A DNA stretch of 64,000 nt from Bacillus paramycoides (GCF_001884235.1 NZ_MAOI01000067.1:21049-85048), one strand, 5' to 3'; counted from the stretch's first letter, positions 27,068 to 36,836 are shown. Numbers and translations are program-made. Notes: generated from the letters alone by a model not told the origin.

Positions 27068-28807
27068 TTGTTATCGGAATTATCGATTAGAAACTTTGCT
27101 ATTATTGAGGCATTAAATATTTCTTTCCAAAAAGGTTTAACTGTTTTAAGTGGTGAAACAGGAGCTGGAAAATCCATTATTATTGATGCAATTAGTTTGC
27201 TTGTTGGTGGCCGTGGTTCAGCGGAATTTGTTCGATACGGAACAGAAAAGGCTGAGATAGAGGGATTATTCTATGTAGAAGATGATAAGCATCCATGTAT
27301 CGCAAAGGCAGAAGAGTTAGATATAGAAATAGAAGATGGTATGATCATTTTGAAGCGTGATATTGCTGCGAACGGAAAAAGTGTATGTCGTGTAAATGGG
27401 AAACTTGTTACACTCAGCATATTAAAAGAGATTGGGAAAACGCTTGTTGATATTCATGGACAGCATGAAACGCAAGATTTAATGAATGAAGAACGTCATA
27501 TGTTTATGCTCGATCATTTTGATGGAGATCGTATTGTTAAGCAATTGGACGTATATCAAAATGTATACGCGGACTATGAGAAATTAAAAAAACAGTTAAA
27601 ATCTTTAAGTGAAAATGAACAACAAATGGCCCATCGTCTAGATTTAATTCAATTCCAACATGAAGAAATTCGTAAAGCGGATTTAAAAATGGATGAAGAA
27701 TATGAATTGACTGAGGAACGATTAAAAATCTCCAATTTTGAAAAGATTTATAAAGCGTTAGGAGATGCGTATCGTTCGTTAAGTTCGGACGGACAGGGGT
27801 TAGATCATGTAAGAAATGCAATGGCACAAATGGAGAGTATTACACACTTAGATGAAGCGTATCAAGAAAATCATGATTCAATTGCAAATAGCTATTACTT
27901 ATTAGAAGAAGTTGCATATCAGCTTAGAGAAAAGTTAGATATGATGGAATATGATCCGAAACGTTTAGATGAAATTGAAACGCGTTTGAATGAAATCCGT
28001 ATGTTAAAGAGAAAGTATGGAAATACTGTAGAAGAGATTTTAGCGTATGCAGATAAAATTGAACAAGAAATTTTTACGATTGAAAATAAAGACGTACATA
28101 TTGAAACGACGAGAAAGCAGTTAAAGGAATTAGAAGTTGTTATTCTAAAAGAGGCAACGTTGTTAAGTGATATGCGTCATGAACTTGCAGATCATCTTAC
28201 AAGCGCAATTCATCAAGAGTTAAAAGAACTATATATGGAAAAAACGAAATTTGAAGTGAGAATCATGAAGAGGGAAGGAAACGCAGAAGAACCTCTTGTA
28301 GAAGGAACACCGGTGAAACTTACGACGGATGGCTACGATCATGTGGAGTTTTATATTTCAACGAACCCAGGTGAACCGTTAAAGCCACTTTCAAAGGTCG
28401 CTTCTGGCGGAGAGTTATCTCGTATTATTTTAGCTTTAAAAAGCATTTTTTCTAAGCATCAAGGTGTTGCATCTGTTATTTTTGATGAAGTGGATACGGG
28501 TGTGAGTGGTCGGGTTGCACAGGCTATTGCGGAAAAAATTTATCGTGTATCAGTAAACTCGCAAGTACTTTGTATTACGCACTTACCTCAAGTAGCTTCA
28601 ATGGCGGACTCGCATTTATTTATTAGAAAGCAAGTGGCGAATGATCGGACGATTACATCCGTTACTGTGTTAAATACGGATGAAAAAGTAACAGAAATTG
28701 CTCGAATGATTTCTGGTGTGGAAATTACAGATTTAACGACAGAACATGCGAAAGAGTTACTTACGCAAGCACATCATTTCAAGCAGACAGCAGAGGCTAT
28801 CCAGTAA
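27068..28807 (+). CDS. recN: DNA repair protein RecN
   Basis: RecN is an SMC-like ATPase that acts early in double-strand break repair. It has 579 residues. The Walker A motif GETGAGKS lies near residue 30, a long central coiled coil spans about 150-370, and the C-terminal ATPase half has the signature SGGELSRIILALK and Walker B VIFDEVDTGVSG. The family N-terminus is MLSELSIRNFAII, which fixes the start at TTG 27068, ten bases after GAGGTG. A GTG four codons upstream overlaps that ribosome site. A terminator stem includes the last codons. Confidence 0.94.
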   Translation: MLSELSIRNFAIIEALNISFQKGLTVLSGETGAGKSIIIDAISLLVGGRGSAEFVRYGTEKAEIEGLFYVEDDKHPCIAKAEELDIEIEDGMIILKRDIAANGKSVCRVNGKLVTLSILKEIGKTLVDIHGQHETQDLMNEERHMFMLDHFDGDRIVKQLDVYQNVYADYEKLKKQLKSLSENEQQMAHRLDLIQFQHEEIRKADLKMDEEYELTEERLKISNFEKIYKALGDAYRSLSSDGQGLDHVRNAMAQMESITHLDEAYQENHDSIANSYYLLEEVAYQLREKLDMMEYDPKRLDEIETRLNEIRMLKRKYGNTVEEILAYADKIEQEIFTIENKDVHIETTRKQLKELEVVILKEATLLSDMRHELADHLTSAIHQELKELYMEKTKFEVRIMKREGNAEEPLVEGTPVKLTTDGYDHVEFYISTNPGEPLKPLSKVASGGELSRIILALKSIFSKHQGVASVIFDEVDTGVSGRVAQAIAEKIYRVSVNSQVLCITHLPQVASMADSHLFIRKQVANDRTITSVTVLNTDEKVTEIARMISGVEITDLTTEHAKELLTQAHHFKQTAEAIQ

Positions 28808-28822
28808 TGGATAGCTTTTTTT
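28796..28822 (+). terminator. Terminator overlapping the end of recN
   Basis: Perfect stem GCTATCCA / TGGATAGC with a four-base loop made of the stop codon region, followed by seven T. Confidence 0.85.
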
Positions 28823-28925
28823 CTCAAATGACGATTTCTTAATTCTTCCGGTTATAAATAAAGCACTGCAAGGAGAGATTAAAAAGTGAAGCCAAGAGGC
28901 TGAATGTGGGGTAGGAGCGAGGAGA

Positions 28926-30218
28926 GTGAACAAATTGAAATTAGAAAGATTTCGAAAAATAATAGGTCTTTGTCTCCTTGTTTCTCTAGTTCTTATTGGA
29001 TGTTTTAAACCGCTTCGAACGTTTATTTCATCCCCGAAGCAACTTGTTGTTTTTGAAGGACAACAATCAGAAATAGCATCATTACCAGTTTTTAAGGCCT
29101 CATCTACAAATCGTAATGTATTTACAGTAAGTTCAAATGAGCAAGAACTTATGGTAAATTCTCACCAAAATGGTGAAGCTGATATGGTGTTTCAACTCGC
29201 TGGTTTTCCAGTGAAAAAAGTAAATGTGAAAGTATTAAAAGATTTTAAAGTTATCCCAGGTGGACAATCGATTGGTGTGAAATTGAACACAAAAGGTGTA
29301 CTTGTTGTAGGCCATCATTTAATTCAAACTGAAAAGGGTAAAGTATCTCCTGGTGAAACAGCTGGTGTACAGATTGGGGATATGATTACTGAAATTAATG
29401 GTAAAACAATTGAAAGAATGAGCGATGTAGCACCATTTATTCATAATAGCGGAGAAACAGGTGAACCGCTTAATCTTGTTTTATTAAGAGATGGAAAATA
29501 CATTCACACTAAGCTAACACCACAAAAAGACACTGGCGAATCCTCTTACCGAATTGGACTATATATTCGTGATTCAGCAGCTGGTATCGGAACGATGACA
29601 TTTGTACATCCAGATTCCATGAAATATGGGGCGCTTGGTCATGTGATTTCCGATAATGATACAAAAAAGCCGATTCAAGTAGAAGATGGACAAATTATGC
29701 GTTCGACAGTAACGTCTATTGAAAGAGGGAGTCACGGGAACCCAGGGGAAAAATTAGCAAGATTTTCACCAGACCGTGAAGTAATTGGTAATATTACAGT
29801 AAATAGTCCGTTTGGTATTTTTGGGAAATTGAACACAAATATGACAAACGGTATAATGGATAAAGCAATGCCTATCGCATTATCCCATCAAGTAAAAGAA
29901 GGGCCAGCGAAAATATTAACAGTTATCGATCAAGATAAAGTAGAAGCATTTGATATTGAAGTTGTTAGCACAGTACCGCAAAAGTTCCCAGCTACAAAAG
30001 GTATGGTAATAAAAGTGACAGATAAACGCTTGTTAGCGAAAACAGGTGGCATTGTACAAGGGATGAGTGGAAGTCCAATTGTACAAAATGGAAAAGTAAT
30101 TGGTGCTGTTACACATGTATTTGTAAATGATCCGACGTCAGGATACGGTGTTCATATTGAATGGATGTTACATGAAGCTGGAATTAATATTTATGATCAA
30201 GAAAGAAAAGCGAGCTAA
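28926..30218 (+). CDS. spoIVB: Stage IV sporulation protein B, signalling serine peptidase
   Basis: SpoIVB is made in the forespore, secreted into the intermembrane space, and cleaves SpoIVFA so that pro-sigma-K is processed. It has 430 residues with one N-terminal membrane helix (about 12-28), a PDZ domain (about 125-200; [20 protein letters not shown]) and a C-terminal peptidase domain. The catalytic serine is Ser381 in [18 protein letters not shown] and [13 protein letters not shown] are family motifs. The start is GTG at 28926; TTG at 28935 is the alternative. It is followed by spo0A, as in B. subtilis. Confidence 0.94.
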   Translation: MNKLKLERFRKIIGLCLLVSLVLIGCFKPLRTFISSPKQLVVFEGQQSEIASLPVFKASSTNRNVFTVSSNEQELMVNSHQNGEADMVFQLAGFPVKKVNVKVLKDFKVIPGGQSIGVKLNTKGVLVVGHHLIQTEKGKVSPGETAGVQIGDMITEINGKTIERMSDVAPFIHNSGETGEPLNLVLLRDGKYIHTKLTPQKDTGESSYRIGLYIRDSAAGIGTMTFVHPDSMKYGALGHVISDNDTKKPIQVEDGQIMRSTVTSIERGSHGNPGEKLARFSPDREVIGNITVNSPFGIFGKLNTNMTNGIMDKAMPIALSHQVKEGPAKILTVIDQDKVEAFDIEVVSTVPQKFPATKGMVIKVTDKRLLAKTGGIVQGMSGSPIVQNGKVIGAVTHVFVNDPTSGYGVHIEWMLHEAGINIYDQERKAS

Positions 30219-30239
30219 TACATATTAGCTCGCTTTTCT
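30204..30239 (+). terminator. Terminator after spoIVB
   Basis: The stem GAAAAGCGAGCTAATA / TATTAGCTCGCTTTTC overlaps the stop codon and is followed by a short T-containing stretch. Confidence 0.8.
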
Positions 30240-30434
30240 ATTGAAAAATTCGTTGAAATTTTGTAAAAGCTCCGCAAGAGCTGTTTTTTGTTGTAAAATA
30301 TAAGCAAAGGGTTGAACGTTTCGCTGGAATTCTATGATGGAATGTGTTGCGAAAGAAAAAAAATGAACGATAAACATATTTTTTTGTGATTTTATCGGAA
30401 AGTAAGAAACTTTAAAAGGGAATTTTCACACAAT

Positions 30435-30441
30435 TGTCGAA
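30435..30441 (+). promoter_or_regulatory. Candidate 0A box upstream of spo0A
   Basis: TGTCGAA at 30435-30441 matches the Spo0A-binding core and lies 65 bases before the spo0A start. A second, weaker TGTCGGA follows near 30469. AAGGGAATTT just upstream resembles the -35 of a sigma-H promoter. In B. subtilis the spo0A gene is autoregulated through such boxes; here this is inferred by motif and position. Confidence 0.5.
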
Positions 30442-30505
30442 CAATTCATGTAGCCTAGAAGCTTACACATGTCGGAAGAATCGATTCGGTAAGGGAGGAA
30501 AAGCT

Positions 30506-31300
30506 GTGGAAAAAATTAAAGTATGTCTTGTGGGTGATAATAAGGAATTGGTATCAATGCTAGAGAGCTATGTTGCTGCTCAAGATGATATGGAAGTTAT
30601 CGGAACTGCTTACAATGGCCAAGAGTGTTTAAATTTATTAAAAGACAAGCAGCCTGATGTTCTTGTTTTAGACATTATTATGCCACATTTAGATGGTCTA
30701 GCTGTGCTAGAGAAAATGCGACATATTGAAAGGCTAAGACAGCCTAGCGTAATTATGTTGACAGCATTCGGGCAAGAAGATGTGACGAAAAAAGCAGTTG
30801 ACTTAGGTGCTTCATATTTCATATTAAAACCATTTGATATGGAGAATTTAACAGGTCATATTCGTCAAGTGAGTGGTAAGGCAAATGCTACCATTAAACG
30901 TCCATTGCCATCTTTCCGATCAGCAACAACAATAGATGGAAAACCGAAAAACTTAGATGCGAGTATTACAAGTATCATTCATGAAATTGGTGTACCTGCT
31001 CATATTAAAGGATATATGTATTTAAGAGAAGCAATCTCTATGGTGTATAATGATATCGAATTGTTAGGATCTATTACGAAAGTGTTGTATCCAGATATCG
31101 CAAAGAAATACAATACAACAGCAAGCCGCGTCGAGCGTGCAATCCGTCATGCGATTGAAGTAGCTTGGAGCCGTGGGAATATTGATTCTATTTCGTCCTT
31201 ATTTGGTTATACAGTATCAATGTCCAAAGCAAAGCCTACGAATTCCGAGTTCATCGCAATGGTTGCGGATAAGCTAAGACTTGAACATAAGGCTAGCTGA
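30506..31300 (+). CDS. spo0A: Sporulation master regulator Spo0A with Gly at position 10
   Basis: Spo0A is the response regulator at the end of the phosphorelay that commits the cell to sporulation. It has 264 residues from GTG 30506, which follows GGGAGG. The receiver domain (about 1-125) keeps the phosphoacceptor Asp56 in [12 protein letters not shown], the switch Thr in MLTAFGQ and Lys in ILKPFD. The DNA-binding domain (about 150-264) is complete, with [15 protein letters not shown]. Position 10, aspartate in B. subtilis Spo0A and acidic in nearly all receivers, reads GGT (Gly) in VGDNKE. The acidic pair that binds Mg(II) is therefore broken. This should lower or abolish phosphorylation. 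Confidence 0.96.
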   Translation: MEKIKVCLVGDNKELVSMLESYVAAQDDMEVIGTAYNGQECLNLLKDKQPDVLVLDIIMPHLDGLAVLEKMRHIERLRQPSVIMLTAFGQEDVTKKAVDLGASYFILKPFDMENLTGHIRQVSGKANATIKRPLPSFRSATTIDGKPKNLDASITSIIHEIGVPAHIKGYMYLREAISMVYNDIELLGSITKVLYPDIAKKYNTTASRVERAIRHAIEVAWSRGNIDSISSLFGYTVSMSKAKPTNSEFIAMVADKLRLEHKAS

Positions 31301-31330
31301 GAGTAGCATATTAAAAATAAATTTTTTCAT

Positions 31331-31372
31331 AAAAGATCGATGGGTTTAAAACACTCGTTGATCTTTTATTTT
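31331..31372 (+). terminator. Terminator after spo0A
   Basis: Fifteen-pair stem AAAAGATCGATGGGT / ACTCGTTGATCTTTT with three G-U pairs, followed by a T-rich tract. Confidence 0.75.
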
Positions 31373-31550
31373 GTTATAAGGATAATATTGAAGTGTTATT
31401 TTCATAAGAAATATGATTATGACACATTTAAAGGTGATTCATTGATTTATATGGAAAATAAAACATATATTTAGTAAAATTATCTATAAAGGGATATTTA
31501 TTGATATGGAATTTGTTAAGGGAGTAACTGGAAATGACTGGGGGATTTAT

Positions 31551-32138
31551 ATGAAAAAGAAAATTTTAATTTGGATTGGATGTGCAATAGGCTTAGTCGG
31601 GCTTACTGTTGGTATAACTTTTGGAATGTTGGAACTTGCAGATAATCCGGCGGACAAACAAGCTAGTGCTGAAATAGATACAAGCGAATATAAAACAGTT
31701 CCAAAAGAAAAAGAAGCGCAGTTTGGTGAGATTGGTGGCGCAAGTGCGAAACTTCAAATTACAAAAGATTCTACTGAAGAAGAAGTAGTTAAAGCGATGC
31801 ACAGTATGACCCACCAAAAAGTAATAGCTGAGCAAAAATGGGGAGCAATCCCAATGTCTAAAGAGAATGCTAAAAAAGTAAGAAGTATCTTAAATGAGAG
31901 TACTTTTGAAACGAAAGAAGAACTTTTAGCGATTGCTGAAAGATGGATAAACAAAGACTTTAGTAAAGTTGTGGACGATCATAACTACTTCTGGAAATTG
32001 CAAGGTGGTAATATCGGAAAAGCTACAGGAGTTATGGATCCACTAGAAGAGCAAACTTTTTCTTTAAATAATTTTGGAGATGGAGTAACAGGTGAATTAC
32101 ACAAATCTGGAGACCTTCAATATGTTGGAGGAAATTAA
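31551..32138 (+). CDS. Membrane-anchored protein, DUF6241-like, unknown function
   Basis: A 195-residue protein with one N-terminal membrane segment (about 5-25) and a soluble exterior domain. The KSTEEEVVKAMHSMTHQKV-like region and the following W-containing segment resemble a group of uncharacterised Bacillus proteins (DUF6241 by my recollection). Start: ATG 31551 with GGGGG upstream; the frame opens earlier at 31506 but without a ribosome site. It stands alone between spo0A and a small minus-strand gene. No catalytic motif is evident. Confidence 0.75.
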   Translation: MKKKILIWIGCAIGLVGLTVGITFGMLELADNPADKQASAEIDTSEYKTVPKEKEAQFGEIGGASAKLQITKDSTEEEVVKAMHSMTHQKVIAEQKWGAIPMSKENAKKVRSILNESTFETKEELLAIAERWINKDFSKVVDDHNYFWKLQGGNIGKATGVMDPLEEQTFSLNNFGDGVTGELHKSGDLQYVGGN

Positions 32139-32154
32139 AATTTGCAAGTTGTAG

Positions 32155-32186
32155 AAAAAGCTTCTTTATAGGGGCTTTTTATTTTG
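32155..32186 (+). terminator. Terminator
   Basis: The stem AAAAAGCTT / GGGCTTTTT (two G-U pairs) is followed by ATTTT; it closes the DUF6241-like gene. Confidence 0.65.
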
Positions 32187-32257
32187 GTGTTCCATGCATT
32201 CGTAATTTTAGTGGGTAAGTTATCCGTGATATAATGAAAGAAGAAATATAGATTATA

Positions 32258-32285
32258 ATAAAAAGCCCTGCAAAACAGGACTATA
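32258..32285 (-). terminator. Terminator of the small minus-strand gene
   Basis: On the minus strand the stem AGTCCTG / CAGGGCT has a five-base loop and is followed by TTTTATT. Confidence 0.7.
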
Positions 32286-32432
32286 TTATTCTTCGTCTTT
32301 ATTTTGTTTTTCTAATTCAACTAACTTTTGAATTAAAATGTGTTGTGGCATATGCATAAGCTGTTCGAGCGGGACACCTAACGCTTTTGATAGGCGGACT
32401 GCAGTGTCTGGAGAAATTTGTAATGGTCTCAT
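32286..32432 (-). CDS. 48-residue helical protein, unknown
   Basis: A short gene encoding a 48-residue protein beginning MRPLQISPDTAVRLSKALG and ending in a Lys/Glu-rich helix. AAGGAGG lies seven bases before the ATG, an excellent ribosome site, and a terminator follows the stop. The segment DTAVRLSKALGVPLEQLMHM looks like a helix-turn-helix or a protein-interaction helix pair. I do not recognise a named family. It is divergent from the glycerophosphodiesterase gene. The gene call is well supported; the function is not. Confidence 0.75.
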   Translation of the reverse strand: MRPLQISPDTAVRLSKALGVPLEQLMHMPQHILIQKLVELEKQNKDEE

Positions 32433-32482
32433 AGAAGTACCTCCTTTTTCGTATAGTATAGCATAAGATTGGGGGAGTGAGG

Positions 32483-33211
32483 ATGACTCTTATATTTGCA
32501 CATCGTGGTGCGGCGGGAACATACCCGGAAAATACAATGATTTCATTTGAAGCAGCGGAGGCTTTCGGGGCAGACGGAATTGAACTTGATGTTCAATTAA
32601 CGAAAGATGGAAAAGTTGTCGTCATCCATGATGAAACTGTGAATCGAACGACGAATGGAAAAGGTGCTGTTCGGAATTATTTATACGCAGATTTATGTAA
32701 GTTAGATGCAAGTTATAAATTCAGCGGAAAAGTAGGTTTTTGTAAAATCCCTCTATTAGAAGAGGTGCTTGAATGGCTTACAAAAACGCAATTGCTACTC
32801 AATATTGAACTGAAAAATAATACAATTCCATATAGAGGCTTAGAGGAAGAAGTAATAACACTTGTACGTAAGTTTAGTTTAGAGGATCGGACTATTTTTT
32901 CTTCTTTTAATCACTACAGTATGAAGCGGTGTCATATGATGGCTCCGGATATTCAAACAGCTATTTTATATCGCGAAGGTCTGCATAGCCCGTGGGCATA
33001 TGCGAAAAAAATGGGTGCTAAAGCAGTGCATCCAAATTATCGTTATCTTCAAGATGCCATTGCTGAATTAACGATGGAAAGTGGTGTAGAGGTTCGTCCT
33101 TACACAATAAATGAAGAAACGCTTATGCGTAAATATTTTGATATGAACATATCGGCGATTATTACTGATTATCCTGAAACAGCAAGAACTTTATTATCGA
33201 TAAAAAAATGA
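32483..33211 (+). CDS. Glycerophosphodiester phosphodiesterase
   Basis: A 242-residue GDPD-family enzyme that hydrolyses glycerophosphodiesters to glycerol 3-phosphate and an alcohol. TIM-barrel motifs are visible: the catalytic FAHRGAAGTYPENT at residues 5-18 (HR..PENT), then GIELDVQLTKDGKVVVIHDE, which supplies metal ligands Glu and Asp and the second catalytic His, and LNIELK. There is no signal peptide, so it acts in the cytoplasm, like YqiK of B. subtilis, its syntenic counterpart. Start: ATG 32483 after GGGGGA; the upstream GTG overlaps the ribosome site. Confidence 0.9.
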   Translation: MTLIFAHRGAAGTYPENTMISFEAAEAFGADGIELDVQLTKDGKVVVIHDETVNRTTNGKGAVRNYLYADLCKLDASYKFSGKVGFCKIPLLEEVLEWLTKTQLLLNIELKNNTIPYRGLEEEVITLVRKFSLEDRTIFSSFNHYSMKRCHMMAPDIQTAILYREGLHSPWAYAKKMGAKAVHPNYRYLQDAIAELTMESGVEVRPYTINEETLMRKYFDMNISAIITDYPETARTLLSIKK

Positions 33212-33239
33212 GACCTATTATAACGGTCTCATTTTTTGT
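33204..33239. terminator. Bidirectional terminator
   Basis: The stem AAAAAATGAGACC / GGTCTCATTTTTT lies between two convergent genes and serves both. Confidence 0.88.
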
Positions 33240-33263
33240 TTATGGATATGTGAAAAATTTGTT

Positions 33264-33497
33264 CTATCTTCTAAAGCGGGCTTGTACTTTATTTCTCTTA
33301 CGATCTCTATGTAGGACGAAGCCGCCAAAGATATAAAACCCAAGTGCGAAGCAAAAAGCGCCGATTAAAAATTGTAACCATAATATAGGGATTGGAGAGA
33401 ATAAAATCCCAAATACAGTGTCTCTCATTAACTTTATGCCAAGCACAGCTAATGAAATAGGGATGAGTGCTAATAATAGAGCAAGGTAACGCTGCAT
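33264..33497 (-). CDS. yqzF: DUF2627 membrane protein (YqzF family)
   Basis: A 77-residue protein with two membrane helices (about 5-25 and 38-62) and a basic C-terminal tail (HRDRKRNKVQARFRR). The MQRYLALLLALIPI start and WLQFLIGAFCFALGFYIFGGF core fit the DUF2627 family, whose B. subtilis member is YqzF and sits just before bkdR. The ribosome site AAGGAGCG precedes the ATG. The function is unknown. Confidence 0.85.
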   Translation of the reverse strand: MQRYLALLLALIPISLAVLGIKLMRDTVFGILFSPIPILWLQFLIGAFCFALGFYIFGGFVLHRDRKRNKVQARFRR

Positions 33498-33635
33498 ACA
33501 TAACGCTCCTTTTCAGATTATTTCGTATATATTAAATGATGTTATATGAAAAGGGTGTTTGTCAAGAGGTTGCTGAACGAGTAAGATAAGGGTGTGAAAA
33601 ATTTTGCAGAGATACTTCGAGAGGAAGTGTAATGT

Positions 33636-35708
33636 ATGAAACAAAAGGTGTTAATTGTTGGAGCGGGTGAAGGTGGAAGTACACTGCTTAGTCTGTTACA
33701 AAATTCGAATATATTTCAAATTATAGGGGTTATTGATATTAATCCAATAGCGAAAGGATTAGAAATTGCTAAGGAATATGGAATTCCGATTGATGATAGT
33801 GTAACCCCGTTTCTTTCTATGCATATTGATGTAATGTTTGATATGACAGGTGACTATGATTTACATAAGGTTTTATGGGAGGTTAAGCATAAAGATACTC
33901 TTCTTATACCAGGGGATATTGCAAAAATTGTTACGAGATTAGCGCATGAGAAGGAAGAATTAATTGGGAAGCTGGAAGAACAGACGCAACAAGGGGATTT
34001 GATTTTAAATTCTACACATGACGGTATGATTGTTATAGATCGAGAGGGACAAGTTCGTCTGTTTAATAAAAGTGCAGAGCGTATTATCGGATATAAAAAA
34101 GAAGAAGCGATAGGGAAATATATTTTAGAAGTCATTCCAACGAGTAAGTTACTGCGCATTATACGTACGAAACAAATAGAAGTGAATTATGAACTGACGC
34201 TAGAGAATGAAAAGAAAATTATTACAACGCGTATACCAATATTAAAAGAAGATGGAGAGGTTCAAGGGGCATTTGCGATTTTTAAAGACATTACAGAAGT
34301 TGTAGATTTAGCGGAAGAAGTTACAGACTTAAAAGAAATTCAAACGCTCCTTGAGGCAATTATCAACTCATCTGAGGAAGCGATTTCGGTTGTTGATGAG
34401 AAAGGAAGAGGGCTCGTTATAAACCCTGCTTATACGAAGTTAACTGGTTTGACAGAAGAGGATATTATAGGGAAGCCGGCTACAACTGATATTGTAGAAG
34501 GTGAAAGTATGCATATGAAAGTACTTCGGACACGCCGAGCGGTACGAGGAATACATATGAAGATTGGGCAAAAAAAGCGGGATGTAATTGTAAACGTAGC
34601 ACCGGTTATTGTTGATGGAATATTGAAAGGAAGCGTCGGGGTAATTCGTGACGTATCAGAAATTCAAAAATTAACAAATGAATTGAATAGGGCAAGACAA
34701 ATTATTCGAACATTAGAAGCGAAATATTCATTTGATGATATTGTTGGCGATTCAGATGAAACGACGGCGGCTATTGAACAAGCGAAGCTTGGAGCGAATA
34801 CACCAGCAACGGTATTGCTACGCGGAGAATCTGGGACAGGTAAAGAATTATTTGCGCATGCGATCCATAATGGAAGTAATCGGAAATATAATAAGTTCGT
34901 CCGTGTAAACTGTGCGGCTATTTCGGAAACGTTGTTAGAAAGTGAATTATTCGGTTATGAGGAAGGTGCGTTCTCTGGAGCGAAAAGAGGCGGTAAACGA
35001 GGTTTCTTTGAAGAAGCGAACAATGGAAGTATATTTTTAGATGAAATTGGAGAGTTATCTGCGAATACGCAAGCGAAGCTCCTTCGTGTACTGCAGGAAA
35101 AGGAGATTGTGAAAGTAGGAGGAACGAAAGCGATACCTATTAATGTCCGAGTGATTGCGGCGACGCATGTGAATTTAGAAAAAGCGATTTTAGAAGGGAA
35201 GTTCAGAGAGGACTTATATTATCGTTTGAATAAAATCCCAATTCAAATTCCTTCCCTTCGTCAGCGCAAAGGAGACATACCAGCGATTGCAGAAAGGTTA
35301 ATTCAAAAAATTAACCAAGATTATGGCCGGAATGTAGAAGGGCTCACCGATGCAGCCGTTTCGTATTTACAATCATATGAATGGCCAGGAAATGTTAGGG
35401 AACTTGAAAATATTTTAGGACGAGCTATTATCTTTATGAATTATAACGAGATATATATTGATGTGCATCATTTACCGCCTTTACATAAAGAAGAACAAGT
35501 AGAGACGAAACAAAATAATTTATTACCTGAATTAGAAGAGAAGGCCCTTGAACACCTAGTGACAGAATTTGAGGGGAATATTATCCATGAATATTTGGAG
35601 AAATTTGATGGGAACAAAACGAAGACTGCAAAAGCGTTAGGGATTTCGGTTCGAAACGTATATTACAAGTTAGAAAAGTACAACCATGCAAAAAATAGCA
35701 TGCAATAA
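33636..35708 (+). CDS. bkdR: Sigma-54-dependent transcriptional activator BkdR
   Basis: BkdR activates the sigma-54 promoter of the branched-chain keto-acid operon downstream. It has 690 residues: an N-terminal nucleotide-binding-like segment ([14 protein letters not shown] at about 5-18), two PAS domains (about 115-225 and 235-345), the AAA+ domain with Walker A GESGTGKE near 397 and the sigma-54 contact loop GAFSGAKR, and a C-terminal Fis-type helix-turn-helix ([20 protein letters not shown]). The stop codon is embedded in a long palindrome that is probably its own binding site. Effectors are not identifiable from sequence. Confidence 0.95.
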   Translation: MKQKVLIVGAGEGGSTLLSLLQNSNIFQIIGVIDINPIAKGLEIAKEYGIPIDDSVTPFLSMHIDVMFDMTGDYDLHKVLWEVKHKDTLLIPGDIAKIVTRLAHEKEELIGKLEEQTQQGDLILNSTHDGMIVIDREGQVRLFNKSAERIIGYKKEEAIGKYILEVIPTSKLLRIIRTKQIEVNYELTLENEKKIITTRIPILKEDGEVQGAFAIFKDITEVVDLAEEVTDLKEIQTLLEAIINSSEEAISVVDEKGRGLVINPAYTKLTGLTEEDIIGKPATTDIVEGESMHMKVLRTRRAVRGIHMKIGQKKRDVIVNVAPVIVDGILKGSVGVIRDVSEIQKLTNELNRARQIIRTLEAKYSFDDIVGDSDETTAAIEQAKLGANTPATVLLRGESGTGKELFAHAIHNGSNRKYNKFVRVNCAAISETLLESELFGYEEGAFSGAKRGGKRGFFEEANNGSIFLDEIGELSANTQAKLLRVLQEKEIVKVGGTKAIPINVRVIAATHVNLEKAILEGKFREDLYYRLNKIPIQIPSLRQRKGDIPAIAERLIQKINQDYGRNVEGLTDAAVSYLQSYEWPGNVRELENILGRAIIFMNYNEIYIDVHHLPPLHKEEQVETKQNNLLPELEEKALEHLVTEFEGNIIHEYLEKFDGNKTKTAKALGISVRNVYYKLEKYNHAKNSMQ

Positions 35709-35734
35709 ATTGCGTACCGTGCAATTTATTGCAT
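35700..35734 (+). promoter_or_regulatory. Palindrome, candidate BkdR upstream activating sequence
   Basis: ATGCAATAAATTGC at 35700-35713 and its exact complement GCAATTTATTGCAT at 35721-35734 are separated by seven bases. The centre is about 126 bases before the sigma-54 -24 element, the usual distance for an enhancer site. No T run follows, so a terminator role is unlikely. Confidence 0.65.
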
Positions 35735-35842
35735 GGTATACAAGAAGTGACAAAATGAGACACAATATTCCGTTTTTTTAAAAGTATTGATTTTACTGCA
35801 TTTTGAATGCGTTTTCATTATTGGTAAGACCACTTTTAAAAG

Positions 35843-35860
35843 TTGGCACGGTATTTGCTT
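35843..35860 (+). promoter_or_regulatory. Sigma-54 promoter of the bkd operon
   Basis: TTGGCACGGTATTTGCTT contains TGGCACG-N4-TTGCT, a perfect match to the sigma-54 consensus with GG and GC 12 bases apart. It lies 43 bases before ptb. Confidence 0.93.
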
Positions 35861-35902
35861 AATAAATAGGCGAGGGACGACGGAAAGGGTTGATTACAAA
35901 AT

Positions 35903-36802
35903 ATGAAGTTAGAACACTTAATTGATCAAGCAGTAGGACAGCCTAAAAAAACTGTAGCTGTAGCAGTAGCTGAAGATCATGAAGTAATTGAAGCTGTAGC
36001 GAAAGCAATTAAATTACAGCTAGCTCAATTTCGTCTATATGGAAATCAAGAGAAAATAATGGGGATGCTACAAGAACATGGTTTACAAACTTCAGAACAT
36101 ATTGAAGTGATTGCAGCAGAATCAAGTGCTGAGGCTGCAGAACTTTCTGTTAAAGCTGTGAGAAACGGTGAAGCAGATGTACTTATGAAGGGTAACATCC
36201 CAACAGCGAATATTTTGAAGGCTGTGTTAAATAAAGAGTGGGGGCTACGTAAAGGTAGCGTACTTTCACATGTAGCAGCATTTGAAGTTCCAAACTATAA
36301 TCGTCTTATTTTCGTTACGGATGCAGCGATGAACATCGCACCTGACGTAACACAAAAAGCTGCTATTACACAAAATACTGTAGAAGTTGCCCGGGCAATA
36401 GGAATTGAGTTGCCAAAAGTGGCACCAATCGCAGCAGTAGAGGTTGTGAATCCAGCGATGCAGGCGACAATTGATGCAGCGATGTTAACACAAATGAATC
36501 GCCGCGGACAAATCAAAAATTGTATCGTTGATGGACCACTTGCTTTAGATAATGCAGTATCACAAATTGCAGCAGAACATAAAGGCATAGTAAGTGATGT
36601 AGCAGGTAAGGCAGACATTTTACTCGTCCCAACGATTGAAGCTGGAAATGTGCTATATAAATCACTCGTTTACTTTGCAGATGCAAAAGTAGGAGCAATG
36701 ATTGCTGGCGCAAAAGCACCGATTGTTTTAACATCTCGTGCTGATTCAGCAGAAACAAAAGTATATTCATTAGCATTGGCAGTTGCGACTGCTTCAAAAT
36801 AA
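35903..36802 (+). CDS. ptb: Phosphate butyryltransferase
   Basis: Ptb converts branched acyl-CoA or butyryl-CoA and phosphate to acyl phosphate. It is 299 residues of the phosphate acetyl/butyryltransferase fold. Recognisable segments are VLMKGNIPTANILKAVLN, FVTDAAMNIAPD and NCIVDGPLALDNAVS. It is the first gene of the sigma-54 operon and works with Buk to make ATP from the products of the dehydrogenase complex. Confidence 0.94.
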   Translation: MKLEHLIDQAVGQPKKTVAVAVAEDHEVIEAVAKAIKLQLAQFRLYGNQEKIMGMLQEHGLQTSEHIEVIAAESSAEAAELSVKAVRNGEADVLMKGNIPTANILKAVLNKEWGLRKGSVLSHVAAFEVPNYNRLIFVTDAAMNIAPDVTQKAAITQNTVEVARAIGIELPKVAPIAAVEVVNPAMQATIDAAMLTQMNRRGQIKNCIVDGPLALDNAVSQIAAEHKGIVSDVAGKADILLVPTIEAGNVLYKSLVYFADAKVGAMIAGAKAPIVLTSRADSAETKVYSLALAVATASK

Positions 36803-36836
36803 ACCAAAAAGGGTAAAACATTAGGGGGAAACGACA

